Source: Streptomyces changanensis
Lineage (GTDB): Bacteria > Actinomycetota > Actinomycetes > Streptomycetales > Streptomycetaceae
Assembly: GCF_024600715.1 (NCBI RefSeq)
Contig: NZ_CP102332.1
Coordinates: forward strand, 496,001 to 560,000
Length of the DNA: 64,000 nucleotides
Direction of reading: 5' to 3'
The notes beneath the pieces were generated by a model. It had not been told where the DNA came from. It saw nothing but the letters and a program-made list of their open reading frames with translations, and made no database searches. Made by a program: the position numbers and the translations under genes. Of the stretch, positions 25,385-34,300 are shown piece after piece. How positions within the stretch are numbered: position 1 is the stretch's first letter; every line of letters begins with the position of its first letter.

Positions 25385-26740
25385 ATGGACGAACCGGCCG
25401 AGATCGGCCGCCGGGTCCAGCGGCTGCGCGCCGAGCGCGGGCTGACGCAGCGGCAGTTGGCGGAGCCGTCGTACACCGCGGCGTACGTGTCGACGCTGGA
25501 GTCCGGCAGGGTGCGACCGTCGGAGACGGCGCTGCGGTTCCTCGCCGACCGGCTGGGCGCGTCGTACGAGGAGCTGGCGACCGGGCGCCCGGCCCACCTG
25601 GCCACGGAGGTGCGCCTCGGCCTCACCGAGGCGCAGAGCATGCTGGCCACCGGGTCCGCCGACGGGGCCGCCGCCCGGTACCGGGCGCTGCTCGCCGACG
25701 CCGAGCGGCACGGCCTGGCGGCCGAGCGGACGGAGGCGCTCCTCGGGCTGGGCGACTGCGCCCTGGAGACCGGTGACCTCGCCGACGCCGGCGGGCACTT
25801 CGCCGAGGCGGAGCGGCTGCTGGCCGGCGAACCGGCGCCCCGGCGCGCCCGGGCGGTCCGGGGGCGCGCCGTCGCCCATCTGCTCGCCGGCGAGCTGCGG
25901 TACGCCTGCTACCTCCTGGAGTCGGCCATCGACGAGCTGACGGGGAGCGGCCTCGCCGACCCGGAGGCGCTGGTGATGCTGTACGCGGCGGTCATCGGCC
26001 CGTACATCGACATGGGGGCGCACGCCCGTGCCGCGCACGCGGCGGAGCTGGCCCTCGCCCTGGCTCCGCAGGTCGCCGACCCGGCGCTGGTGGCGGGCAT
26101 GCACCGGCAGGTGGCGCGGACGTTCCTCGCGGAGGGGCGCACCGCCGACGCCGACGCGTCACTCGCCAAGGCGCAGTCGATGTACCGGCAACTGCGGCTG
26201 CGCACCGACCTGGCGCACTGCCACTGGATGCGCGGGTACGTCAAGGCGCAGAGCGGCGAACTGGACGCCGCCGAGCGGGAGTTGCGCACCGCGCGGGACA
26301 TGCTGGCGACCCGCGGGGCGGCGCTGTACACGGCGCAGGTGGAAGTGGAGCTGGCGGACGTGCTGCGGCGGCTCGGCCGGTACGACGAGGCCGCCGGGCT
26401 GCTGTCCGCCCTGCTCGACCTGGACGACCGGCGCGGCGCCGTGCACGCGGGCGGCGCGCACCGGCTGCTCGGGCTGATCGCCGAGGAGCGGGGGGAGACG
26501 GAGTCCGCCGAGGAGCACTACGTCCTGGCGCTGGGCCTGCTGGAGCGCAGCGGCGCGACGGGCGACCTGGCGGACCTGTGCCGACTGCTGGGCGACCTGC
26601 TGCGGCGCACCGGCCGGACCGAGGCCGCGTTGGACGCGTACCGTACCGGCCTCGGCCACCGCGCGGCGCCCGGCACGACGACGCTCGGCCCGGCACCGGC
26701 CGCCCCCGCGCTCCGCCCGGCCGGCGGCGGGGTCGGCTAG
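25385..26740 (+). CDS. XRE-type helix-turn-helix regulator with tetratricopeptide repeats
   Basis: The protein has 451 residues. Residues 5-60 form an XRE HTH (E-I-G-R-R-V-Q-R-L-R-A-E-R-G-L-T-Q-R-Q-L-A, then Y-V-S-T-L-E-S-G-R-V-R-P-S). The rest is a long series of TPR-like helical pairs (A-R-Y-R-A-L-L-A-D-A-E-R, L-L-G-L-G-D-C-A-L-E-T-G, E-L-A-D-V-L-R-R-L-G-R-Y-D-E-A). Streptomyces encodes many such proteins; TPR domains often sense peptides or partner proteins. AGGGGG precedes the ATG at 25385. It is divergent from the M64 peptidase with a shared 140-base region, so it may control that gene or itself. An in-frame ATG at 25334 exists but has no ribosome site. Confidence 0.87.
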   Translation: MDEPAEIGRRVQRLRAERGLTQRQLAEPSYTAAYVSTLESGRVRPSETALRFLADRLGASYEELATGRPAHLATEVRLGLTEAQSMLATGSADGAAARYRALLADAERHGLAAERTEALLGLGDCALETGDLADAGGHFAEAERLLAGEPAPRRARAVRGRAVAHLLAGELRYACYLLESAIDELTGSGLADPEALVMLYAAVIGPYIDMGAHARAAHAAELALALAPQVADPALVAGMHRQVARTFLAEGRTADADASLAKAQSMYRQLRLRTDLAHCHWMRGYVKAQSGELDAAERELRTARDMLATRGAALYTAQVEVELADVLRRLGRYDEAAGLLSALLDLDDRRGAVHAGGAHRLLGLIAEERGETESAEEHYVLALGLLERSGATGDLADLCRLLGDLLRRTGRTEAALDAYRTGLGHRAAPGTTTLGPAPAAPALRPAGGGVG

Positions 26741-26906
26741 CCGGGGCGCGCCGCGTCGGGGTGCCGTCCCGGCCACCGTGGCGCGGAACGCGGGGGTCGG
26801 CGCACGCCCCGTGTGCCGTGGGCGGCGCGCTCGCGCACCACGCGCCGCCGGGATCACGCCCGGATCCGGCTGCTCGGGCCGGGCCCGGGGTGGGGATGCT
26901 CGACGT

Positions 26907-27353
26907 GTGGGGGACGTGGAGGAGCAGGGGGCCGGCGGGGTGGCGGGCTGCGGCCCGGACGCGTACCGGGCGGTCCCGCCGCGCGGGTCGGGGCCGTGGG
27001 AGGGCGAGGACCGGGCACAGGCGGTACGGGAGGGGGCCGTGGCGGCGCCGCCTCCCGCGCCACCGGTGTGCGACCGGTGCGGGGCTCGGGGCGACCGCCG
27101 CGGCACGTACTACGAGGCGTACGTGTTGCTGGAGCCGGAGGTGCGGGCCCCCGCGGAGGGCGTTCCGCCGTGGCGGCGCTGGTACGTCGACGCGGGCGGC
27201 CGCGCCTGGAACGGTGGCAGCGGCCCGCCGCGGCCCGGGACGCTGTGCCGGATCCCGCACACCCTGGTGTGCCGCGCGGGCGGCCCACCCGAGGTGGCGG
27301 GGCGTCCGTGCGGGGTGGCGGGGCGCGACGGCGGGGCGGAGCCGGGCGGGTGA
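26907..27353 (+). CDS. Hypothetical protein with possible zinc-binding cysteines
   Basis: The frame starts at GTG 26907 and encodes 148 residues. The middle reads V-C-D-R-C-G-A-R-G and later L-C-R-I-P-H-T-L-V-C, giving a CxxC plus C-x4-H-x3-C set that could hold a metal ion. Between them is a normal-composition stretch (Y-Y-E-A-Y-V-L-L-E-P-E-V, W-R-R-W-Y-V-D). Ends are Gly/Ala/Pro-rich. No signal peptide. No recognised family. It may be translated after the XRE gene (166 bases upstream). Confidence 0.5.
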   Translation: MGDVEEQGAGGVAGCGPDAYRAVPPRGSGPWEGEDRAQAVREGAVAAPPPAPPVCDRCGARGDRRGTYYEAYVLLEPEVRAPAEGVPPWRRWYVDAGGRAWNGGSGPPRPGTLCRIPHTLVCRAGGPPEVAGRPCGVAGRDGGAEPGG

Positions 27354-27377
27354 CGGCCGGCGACACCGCACCCGATG

Positions 27378-27457
27378 TGCGGTGCCGTGCGGGCCGGACC
27401 GGGGCCGGGTGCACCGGTGCGGTGCCGTGCGGGCCGGTGCGGTGCCGTGCGGGCCGG
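27378..27457. repeat. Tandem 20-bp repeat
   Basis: TGCGGTGCCGTGCGGGCCGG occurs at 27378-27397, 27418-27437 and 27438-27457; the unit between (27398-27417) is a diverged copy. It lies between convergent genes, so it is probably non-coding and prone to slippage. Confidence 0.85.
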
Positions 27458-27533
27458 TGCGAGGCGGGGTCGGCTGGGGCCGGGCTGGGCGAGGGGTTCG
27501 GGCGGGCGAGGAGCCGGCGGCGCCGAGGACCGG

Positions 27534-27562
27534 CGGGCCCGCGACCGGTAGGTGCGGGCCCG
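27534..27562 (-). terminator. Terminator of the DUF5997 gene
   Basis: CGGGCCCGC (27534-27542) and GCGGGCCCG (27554-27562) pair perfectly over 9 bases with an 11-base loop, eight bases past the stop codon. Confidence 0.7.
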
Positions 27563-27569
27563 GGCGGGG

Positions 27570-27962
27570 TCAGGAGTCCGCCGCGGCCTCCTTGGCGCGC
27601 TTCTCCTTGAGGCGCTCGGCCTCCTTGCGCACCTCGGCCTGCGTGGCGCGCTCCTTCTGGAGCCACTCGGGGTTCTCGTCCCGCAGCGCCTCGATCTGCT
27701 CGGTGGTGAGCGCCTCGGTGACGCCTCCACGGGCGAGGCCCGAGATGGAGACGCCCAGGCGGGCCGCGACGACCGGCCGGGGGTGCGGGCCGTTGCGCCG
27801 CAGCTCGCGCAGCCACTCCGGCGGATCTGTCTGCAGGGCGTTCAGCTCGTCGCGCGAGACGGAGCCCTCCTGGAACTCTGCGGGGGTGGCCTCGAGGTGG
27901 ACACCCAGCTTCTTGGCCGCCGTGGCGGGCTTCATCGTCTGGGTGGTGCGGTGCGACGTCAT
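27570..27962 (-). CDS. DUF5997 family protein
   Basis: The protein has 130 residues, soluble and highly charged. It starts M-K-P-A-T-A-A-K-K-L-G-V after a short leader, then L-Q-T-D-P-P-E-W-L-R-E-L-R-R-N-G-P-H-P-R-P-V-V-A-A-R-L-G-V-S-I-S-G-L-A-R-type sequence, and L-T-T-E-Q-I-E-A-L in the middle. It ends in a Lys/Glu/Ala/Arg-rich helix that probably forms a coiled coil. The middle resembles a helix-turn-helix, so DNA binding is possible but unproved. Its divergent neighbour, 57 bases away, is a LysR-effector-domain protein; in actinobacteria these two types are found next to each other, hinting at a shared function. Confidence 0.8.
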   Translation of the reverse strand: MTSHRTTQTMKPATAAKKLGVHLEATPAEFQEGSVSRDELNALQTDPPEWLRELRRNGPHPRPVVAARLGVSISGLARGGVTEALTTEQIEALRDENPEWLQKERATQAEVRKEAERLKEKRAKEAAADS

Positions 27963-28007
27963 GCGTCCAGGATATCGAGCATGTGCGCGGCCCCTGACCA
28001 CGCCCGG

Positions 28008-28013
28008 TAATCT
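28008..28013 (+). promoter_or_regulatory. Likely -10 box of a leaderless transcript
   Basis: TAATCT ends six bases before the GTG at 28020, and no ribosome site precedes that codon. This spacing is typical of Streptomyces leaderless mRNAs. No good -35 box is visible. Confidence 0.45.
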
Positions 28014-28019
28014 GGCCCG

Positions 28020-28805
28020 GTGACAGGCTCGGAAGCACCCTCCTCGTTCAGGCTCGCGTACGTCCCGGGTGTGACACCCGCGAAGTGGGTGCGGATCTGG
28101 CGGGAGCGGCTGCCGGACGTGCCGCTGGAGCTCGTCGCGGTGTCCGCCGCGGAGGCGCCCGAGGCGCTGCGCCGCGGTGACGCGGACGCCGGCTTCGTAC
28201 GGCTGCCGGTGGACCGGACGGACCTGAGCGCCATCCCGCTCTACACCGAGACGACGGTCGTCGTCATTCCGAAGGACCACCTCTTCGCGGCGGTCGACGA
28301 GGTGTCCGCCGAGGACCTCGCCGAGGAGATCGTCTTCCACCCGCTCGACGACACCCTGGAGTGGGAGCGGCCCCCGGGCCTCCCCGCCTTCGAGCGCCCC
28401 GCCACGACGGGGGACGCGGTGGAGCTGGTGGCGGCGGGGGTGGGGCTGCTCGTCGTCCCGCAGTCGCTGGCCCGGCTGCACCACCGCCGGGACCTCACGT
28501 ACCGGCCGCTCACCGACGTGCCGCAGTCGCGGGTCGCGCTCTCGTGGCCGGAGGAGCGGACGACGGACCGGGTCGAGGACTTCATCGGGATCGTCCGGGG
28601 GCGGACCGTCAACAGCACGCGCGGCCGCCGGCCCGACGCGGCGGAGGAGCCGAGGAAGGCCGCGCCGCGTTCCGGCGGGACGGCCGGAGCCGGCGGCGGA
28701 CAGCGGCGCGGGGGCGGGGGCGGCAAGCCCGCCGCCAAGGGCGCGCGGCGCGGTGCCGGTGCGCCGCAGGGAGCCCGCCGCGGAAAGCCCCGCCGGCGGT
28801 CCTGA
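28020..28805 (+). CDS. LysR-type effector-binding domain protein without a DNA-binding domain, basic tail
   Basis: The protein has 261 residues, starting at GTG 28020, apparently leaderless. Residues 8-200 match the LysR substrate-binding fold (F-R-L-A-Y-V-P-G-V at the start, D-A-D-A-G-F-V-R-L-P, Y-T-E-T-T-V-V-V-I-P-K-D-H and the late G-V-G-L-L-V-V-P). There is no N-terminal helix-turn-helix. Instead the last 55 residues are Arg/Gly/Ala/Lys-rich, which could bind nucleic acid. It is divergent from the DUF5997 gene. It could sense a small molecule and act through a partner. The 64-base gap to the downstream DUF72 gene suggests possible co-transcription. Confidence 0.8.
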   Translation: MTGSEAPSSFRLAYVPGVTPAKWVRIWRERLPDVPLELVAVSAAEAPEALRRGDADAGFVRLPVDRTDLSAIPLYTETTVVVIPKDHLFAAVDEVSAEDLAEEIVFHPLDDTLEWERPPGLPAFERPATTGDAVELVAAGVGLLVVPQSLARLHHRRDLTYRPLTDVPQSRVALSWPEERTTDRVEDFIGIVRGRTVNSTRGRRPDAAEEPRKAAPRSGGTAGAGGGQRRGGGGGKPAAKGARRGAGAPQGARRGKPRRRS

Positions 28806-28868
28806 CGCGGACGAACGCGGGCGGGAGCTTGCGGGCCTCACATCCGGTCCGCCTGGTTTCATGGGGCC

Positions 28869-29654
28869 ATGAGGCTTCTCGTCGGCACGTCGGGGTGGCA
28901 GTACAAGGACTGGCGCGACGTGCTGTACCCGGAGGGGACGCCCCAGCGGCTCTGGCTGGAGGCGTACGCCGCCGCCTTCGCCACGGTGGAGGTCAACAAC
29001 GCCTTCTACCGGCTGCCGTCGTACGCCACGTTCGAGGCGTGGCGGGAACGCACGCCCCCGGACTTCGTGGTGGCGGTCAAGGCGAGCCGGTTCCTCACCC
29101 ACGTCAAGCGGCTGCGGGAGCCGGAGGAGCCGGTGCGGCGGCTGCTGACCCACGCGGCCGGGCTCGGCGACCGGCTGGGGCCGGTCCTGCTCCAGCTCCC
29201 GCCGACGCTGAGAGCCGACGCGGCGCTGCTCGACGCCTGCCTGGGGTGCTTCCCGCCGGGTGTGCGGGTCGCGGTCGAGCCGCGCCACCCGTCGTGGTGG
29301 ACGCCCGGGGTGCGCGGCGTGCTGGAGGCGCGGGGCGCCGCGCTGTGCTGGGCGGACGTACGGGCCCGGCCGGTGACGCCACTGTGGCGGACGGCGGACT
29401 GGGGGTACGTGCGCTTCCACGTGGGCCGGGCCCGGTCGTGGCCGCGCTACGGCCGGCGCTCGCTGGAGACGTGGGCGCGGCGCGTCGCGGAGACGTGGAC
29501 CGGTGAGGGCGAGGTGTACGCCTACTTCAACAACGACCCGAACGGCGCGGCCGTCCGGGACGCCGTGGTGTTCGCCCGCGCCGCCGTGGCCGCCGGGCTG
29601 ACCGTGACGCGCACGCCGCCCCGGCTGCCGTCGGCCGCGCCCGCCGACGGGTAG
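28869..29654 (+). CDS. DUF72 family protein
   Basis: The protein has 261 residues. It has the DUF72 TIM-barrel hallmarks: V-G-T-S-G-W-Q-Y-K-D-W near the start, V-E-V-N-N-A-F-Y-R-L-P, a central F-V-V-A-V-K-A-S-R-F-L-T-H, L-L-Q-L-P-P, V-A-V-E-P-R-H-P-S-W, Y-V-R-F-H-V-G and a final V-Y-A-Y-F-N-N-D-P. The family is widespread; its biochemical function is not established. A second, more distant DUF72 gene lies at 45679-46623. The ATG has no perfect ribosome site but fits the family start. Confidence 0.92.
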   Translation: MRLLVGTSGWQYKDWRDVLYPEGTPQRLWLEAYAAAFATVEVNNAFYRLPSYATFEAWRERTPPDFVVAVKASRFLTHVKRLREPEEPVRRLLTHAAGLGDRLGPVLLQLPPTLRADAALLDACLGCFPPGVRVAVEPRHPSWWTPGVRGVLEARGAALCWADVRARPVTPLWRTADWGYVRFHVGRARSWPRYGRRSLETWARRVAETWTGEGEVYAYFNNDPNGAAVRDAVVFARAAVAAGLTVTRTPPRLPSAAPADG

Positions 29655-29670
29655 GGGGTGCGCCCGGCCG

Positions 29671-29690
29671 GGCCGCCGTCGCGGGCGGCC
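29671..29690. terminator. Bidirectional hairpin between convergent genes
   Basis: GGCCGCC (29671-29677) pairs with GGCGGCC (29684-29690), lying in the 38-base gap between the DUF72 stop and the neighbouring minus-strand stop. Confidence 0.55.
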
Positions 29691-29692
29691 GG

Positions 29693-30076
29693 TCAGGTCG
29701 GTCCGCCGCCCGTCGTGGCGGGCGGCCGGGCGTGGCCGTGCCCCGCGGTGGGGGACGACGCGAGGGCGGTCATCGGGGCCGTCTCGCCGAGGGGCGCCAC
29801 GTGGGGACGGGACCGGTCGGGGGCGGTGACGGCGGGCGAGGGCCCCGCGGGGGCCGCCTTGGTGCGGGGCTCGGGTCCGTTGGCCACGGACGACCAGGTG
29901 CGCAGGCGGTGACTGGCCGCCTCGTCGAGCGTGACGGGGGCGCCGCGCTGCTCGGCCAGGCGGCTCGCCTCACGGCCGAGCGCGGCGACGTCCTCCCAGC
30001 GCAGGCTGAGGACGACGGTCAGTTCCGCTCCGCCGTCGGGAAGTCCTCGCACCGCGGGTCCCCCACGCTCCGTCAT
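29693..30076 (-). CDS. Small hypothetical protein (127 aa)
   Basis: The ATG at 30076 has GGAGCGGAG directly upstream. Residues 15-63 are a normal globular segment: A-E-L-T-V-V-L-S-L-R-W-E-D-V-A-A-L-G-R-E, R-G-A-P-V-T-L-D-E-A-A-S-H-R-L-R. The C-terminal half is Pro/Ala/Thr-rich and probably disordered. The globular part pairs a beta strand with two helices. I know of no function. Confidence 0.62.
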   Translation of the reverse strand: MTERGGPAVRGLPDGGAELTVVLSLRWEDVAALGREASRLAEQRGAPVTLDEAASHRLRTWSSVANGPEPRTKAAPAGPSPAVTAPDRSRPHVAPLGETAPMTALASSPTAGHGHARPPATTGGGPT

Positions 30077-30405
30077 CTCCGCTCCCGTCGTCGACGCGCT
30101 CCCCGAGAGGTACGCGGGCGACCGACGGCACGTTCAGGCCAGTGGTGGGCGACCACGACCGCGGGGACCGGCGTCCACAGGTCGAAGTCAGCCGACCGGC
30201 CGGTATCGCCCCCCGGCCCTGGCGGCCCGCTTTCCGCCGGCCCGGGCCGGCGGGCCGGCGTCGACCGCCCCGGTCGACGGTCGGCCGCGCGCGGCGCGGC
30301 GACGGACCGCACCTCTGACGGCATCCGCCCAGTTCAGGCCGGTCCGCGCGGCCCCCACGCCGCCGGGCGGCGGGGACGGTCCCGGGACCACGCGTGTGAG
30401 ACGTC
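30077..30405. other. Stretch without a supported gene
   Basis: About 330 bases upstream of the promoter at 30406. Frames here are Arg/Pro-rich and lack ribosome sites or domain features. I see nothing in it. Confidence 0.6.
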
Positions 30406-30466
30406 TTGACGCCCGTCCCGCGCGCCACTTAAATCACGGCTCAAGTTAAGAGCTGACACGCTTTCA
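30406..30466 (+). promoter_or_regulatory. Promoter and LacI-type half-site before the GH30 pseudogene
   Basis: TTGACG (30406-30411) and TTAAAT (30429-30434) are 17 bases apart. Downstream, TGACACGCTTTCA (30454-30466) matches half of the LacI/GalR-type consensus TGAAAGCGCTTTCA. This fits sugar-regulated expression of the dead GH30 gene and possibly the GH3 gene after it. Confidence 0.5.
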
Positions 30467-30659
30467 CGATCTGAAGGGTCGTGGACCTGCCCGTCCCCGG
30501 TTCCCCCCGACCCGGCAACAGCCGGCTCCCCTCCCCCGGCCCCTCCCCACACCGCACCGCTCCGCACCACGCCGTACCGCCCCCGTACCGCACCGGCGCG
30601 GCGGGGCACGCCGCGGCCCACACCGCGGCGGGGCGCGGGTGCGTCCACACCGGAAGGAG

Positions 30660-31141
30660 CACCATGCGAACGAGCCGAACCGCCGCCAGGCCGGCAACCC
30701 CACCGCGATGGACCACCCGGGCATGAGCCGGAACCCGTCCGGCCTGGTGGAGTTCACCAGGAACCACGTCCACCCCGCCCTGTGCGCCGCCGGCCTCACC
30801 ACCGAGGTTGATCGTGCACGACGGGGACCACGGCTGCACGACGGGGACCACGGCGACCACGCGGGCTTCGGCTCCGCCGTCCTCGCCGACCCGGGCGCGC
30901 GGGAGGACCCACTGTTCGGCGGGATCGCCTGGCACGGCCGCCCGCGCCGGTCCGGCTGTACACCTGCAACAGGACCGGGGCGCAGCACTGGTCCTACGAC
31001 GCCGCCACCCACGACCTGGTCGTCACGGCGGCCGACAAGTGCCCGGACGTGAAGGACCGGTCGGCGGCGGACGGGGCACGGACACGGATCCGGAGCTGCA
31101 CGGGAGGCGCCCACCGGAAGTGGATCCTCGCCTCCCCCTGA
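30660..31141 (+). pseudogene. GH30-type glycosidase with ricin-type (CBM13) lectin domain, heavily decayed
   Basis: Pieces of a secreted GH30-like enzyme appear in order across frames. First comes A-N-E-P-N (about 30666-30680), the acid/base Glu block, followed by H-P-G-M-S-R-N-P-S-G-L-V-E-F and N-H-V-H-P-A-L-C-A-A-G-L-T-T (to about 30806). After a +1 break come L-I-V-H-D-G-D-H-G and, past a 20-bp tandem duplication, F-G-S-A-V-L-A-D-P-G-A-R and G-I-A-W-H-G. A large deletion then joins it to a lectin end in another frame (about 30953-31141): R-L-Y-T-C-N-R-T-G-A-Q-H-W-S-Y and C-T-G-G-A-H-R-K-W-I. Removing one copy of the duplication restores that frame. An AAGGAGCACCATG at 30653-30666 is a chance start into a 20-codon frame. 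Confidence 0.7.
30815..30854 (+). repeat. 20-bp perfect tandem duplication inside the GH30 pseudogene
   Basis: TGCACGACGGGGACCACGGC is present twice back to back (30815-30834, 30835-30854). Twenty is not a multiple of three, so it shifts the frame. It looks recent because the copies are identical. Confidence 0.95.
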
Positions 31142-31306
31142 CCCCTGACCCCTGGGCCCCTGGCCCGTGGCCCGAGCCCCCGGTGTCGGACCCGGCCCCC
31201 GGACCCCGGCTCCCGCCGCCGGACCCCGGCCGCCGACCCCCGGCCACCCGCCACGAACCTCAGACCGCACACCGCAGACCACCCACCACCACCCAAGGAG
31301 TCCCGG

Positions 31307-34300
31307 ATGCCCGTACGACGCCACCGTGGGAGAGCACGGACGGCGGTGCTCGCGGCCACCGCGGTCCTCGCCGGCCTCCTCGCCGGCGCGCCCCCCAGCA
31401 CCGCCGCGGACGAGGCGCCGCCGCCCGTCCCCGTGGACCGGTTCGAGGGGGAGGTGCCCTTCGCCGACCCGCCCGCCGACGGGATCTTCACATGGGGCAG
31501 CGACGCCGACGACCGGCCGGCGCTGACCCTGGCGGCGCGCACCGACGCTCCCGAGGGCGACAAGGTCCTCGAAGGGCGCTACGACATCAGCGGCTGGGGC
31601 GGCTTCAGCCATGAGTTCGCCACCAACCGGCCCGCCCACGACTGGAGCGCCCACAAGGGCGTGCGCTTCTGGTGGTACGGGCAGAACACCGCGCCCCTGC
31701 CGCCCGGTTCGGGCCCGCGCGTCCACTTCGAGATCAAGGACGGCGGCACCAGCGGCGGGACGTCCGAGCTGTGGACGACGTCCTTCACGGACGACTGGCA
31801 GGGGTGGCACCTGGTCGAGATCCCGTTTGCCGACTTCCAGTACCGCGCGGACTACCAGCCCGTCGGCGGCATCGACCAGGTCCTCGGCCTGAAGGAGATG
31901 TGGGGCTACGCCTTCACGCTGCCCACCGGGGCACCCGGCTCCTTCGCCGTCGACGGCGTCGAGCTGTACGGGAAGGCCGACCCGGCCCTGAGCGCCAGGG
32001 TCGTCACCGACACGGTCGTCCACCCCGTCGACGAGGGCGGCACGGCCCGGGTCCGGATCTCCGTGGCCACCACCGGGTCCGGCCCGCTCCCCGAGCCGGT
32101 CACGGTCGCCTACACCACCGAGGGCGGTACCGCCCGTCCGGGTGAGGACTTCACGCCCGTGTCCGGGACGGTGACCTTCCCGGCGGGGGCCCCCTCCGGC
32201 ACGTCCCGTTCGGTCGCCGTCCCCACGCGGCGCGACGGCAGGGCCGAGGCGGCCGAGACGGTCCCGCTGAAGCTGACCGTCACCGGCGCCCGGGCACCGG
32301 CCGAGGACCCGCGGGTGGTGGTGAACGCGCACGGGCTGCCCTACCTCGACCCGCGGTTGCCGGTGGACCGGCGCGTCGCCGACCTGCTCTCGCGCATGAC
32401 CCCGGCCGAGAAGGCCGGCCAGATGACGCAGGCCGAACGCAACGCGCTGCGGTCCCCGGGCGACATCGCCTCCCACGCCCTCGGCTCGCTGCTGTCCGGC
32501 GGCGGCTCCGTCCCCACGCCCAACACGCCCGAGGCGTGGGCGCGGATGGTCGACGCCTACCAGCTGCGCGCCCAGGAGACCCGGCTGCAGATCCCGCTGA
32601 TCTACGGCGTGGACGCCGTGCACGGCCACAACAACGTCGTCGGCGCGACGATCATGCCGCACAACATCGGGATCGGTGCCGCCCGCGACCCCGACCTGGC
32701 CCGCAGGACGGGGGCGGTCACGGCGAAGGAGGTGCGCGCCACGGGCGTGCCGTGGGACTTCGCGCCGTGCCTGTGCGTGACCCGGGACGAGCGATGGGGC
32801 CGCTCCTACGAGGCGTTCGGCGAGGACCCGGCGCTGGTCACCGCCATGGCGACCGTCATCGAGGGGATGCAGGGCGCGCCGTCCGGCCGGGACCTGGACC
32901 GCAACGACAAGGTCCTCGCGAGCGCGAAGCACTTCGTGGGCGACGGCGGCACGGAGTTCGGCTCGTCCACCACCGGCTCCTACACCATCGACCAGGGCGT
33001 CACGCGGGTCACCCGCCAGGAGTTGGAGGCCGTGCACCTCGCGCCGTTCGCCGAGGCGGTGAAGCGCGGGACGGGCACGGTCATGCCGTCGTACTCGTCG
33101 CTCGACATCATCGGGGACGACGCCGGTCCGGTGAAGATGCACGCCGACGCCGCGATGATCAACGGTGTCCTCAAGGGCCGGATGGGCTTCGACGGCTTCG
33201 TCGTCAGCGACTGGCAGGCCATCGACCAGATCCCCGGCGACTACCCGAGCGACGTCCGCACCTCGGTCAACGCGGGCCTCGACATGATCATGGTGCCCAC
33301 GGCGTACCAGGAGTTCACCCGGGTCCTGCGGGCGGAGGTGGCGGCGGGACGGATCAGCCCGGCGCGCGTCGACGACGCGGTGAAGCGCATCCTCACGCAG
33401 AAGTTCCGACTCGGCCTGTTCGAGCAGCCGTACGCCGACACCACCCACCTCGACCGGGTCGGTTCGGCCGCCCACCGCGCCGTCGCGCGGGAGGCGGTGG
33501 CGAAGTCGCAGGTCCTGCTGAAGAACGACGGGGCCGTGCTGCCGCTGAGGCGGTCGCAGAAGGTCTACGTCGCCGGGTCCAACGCCGACGACCTCGGCAA
33601 CCAGGCCGGCGGCTGGACGATCAGCTGGCAGGGCGCGTCGGGCCGGACCACCACCGGCACGACCATCCTGGAAGGCATGCGCAGGGCCGCCCCGGACGCC
33701 GCCCTCACCTACTCGAAGGACGCCTCGGCGCCCACGGCGGGCCACGACGTCGGTGTCGTGGTCGTCGGCGAGACCCCGTACGCGGAAGGGGTCGGCGACG
33801 TCGGCAACGGCCACGACCTGGAACTGTCCGACGCCGACAAGGCGGCCGTCGACCGGGTGTGCGCGGCGATGCGCTGCGCGGTCCTGGTGGTCTCCGGCCG
33901 GCCCCAGCTCGTCGGCGACCGGCTGGGAGCCGTCGACGCACTGGTCGCGTCGTGGCTGCCGGGGACGGAGGGCGACGGCGTCGCCGACGTCCTCTACGGC
34001 ACCCGCCCGTTCACCGGGCGGCTGCCCGTGACGTGGCCGAAGTCCGTGGAGCAACTGCCGGTCAACGTCGGTGACGCGGTGTACGACCCGCAGTTCCCGT
34101 ACGGCTGGGGGCTCACCACCCTCGCGAAGCCGTCGCCCGGTGGAGAACGGACGCTGAAGGCGGTGTCGTTGGCCGTCCGGGCCCTGGAGGCGGCGGGGCG
34201 GGGCGACTCGCCGGCGGCCGCGGAGCTGGTCGGCAGGGCGAGGCTGATCGTCCAGGCCGAGATCGGCGCCGGGGTGTCGGCGGCCTCCGCGAAGCCGTTC

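Noticed and set aside
27378..27457. Possible CRISPR array.
   Set aside because: Repeats are directly joined with no unique spacers and no cas genes are present.
30653..30726. Good-looking AAGGAG plus ATG opening a 20-codon frame (30664).
   Set aside because: It runs across the GH30 acid/base motif in a different frame and ends quickly; the GH30 reading explains the sequence better.
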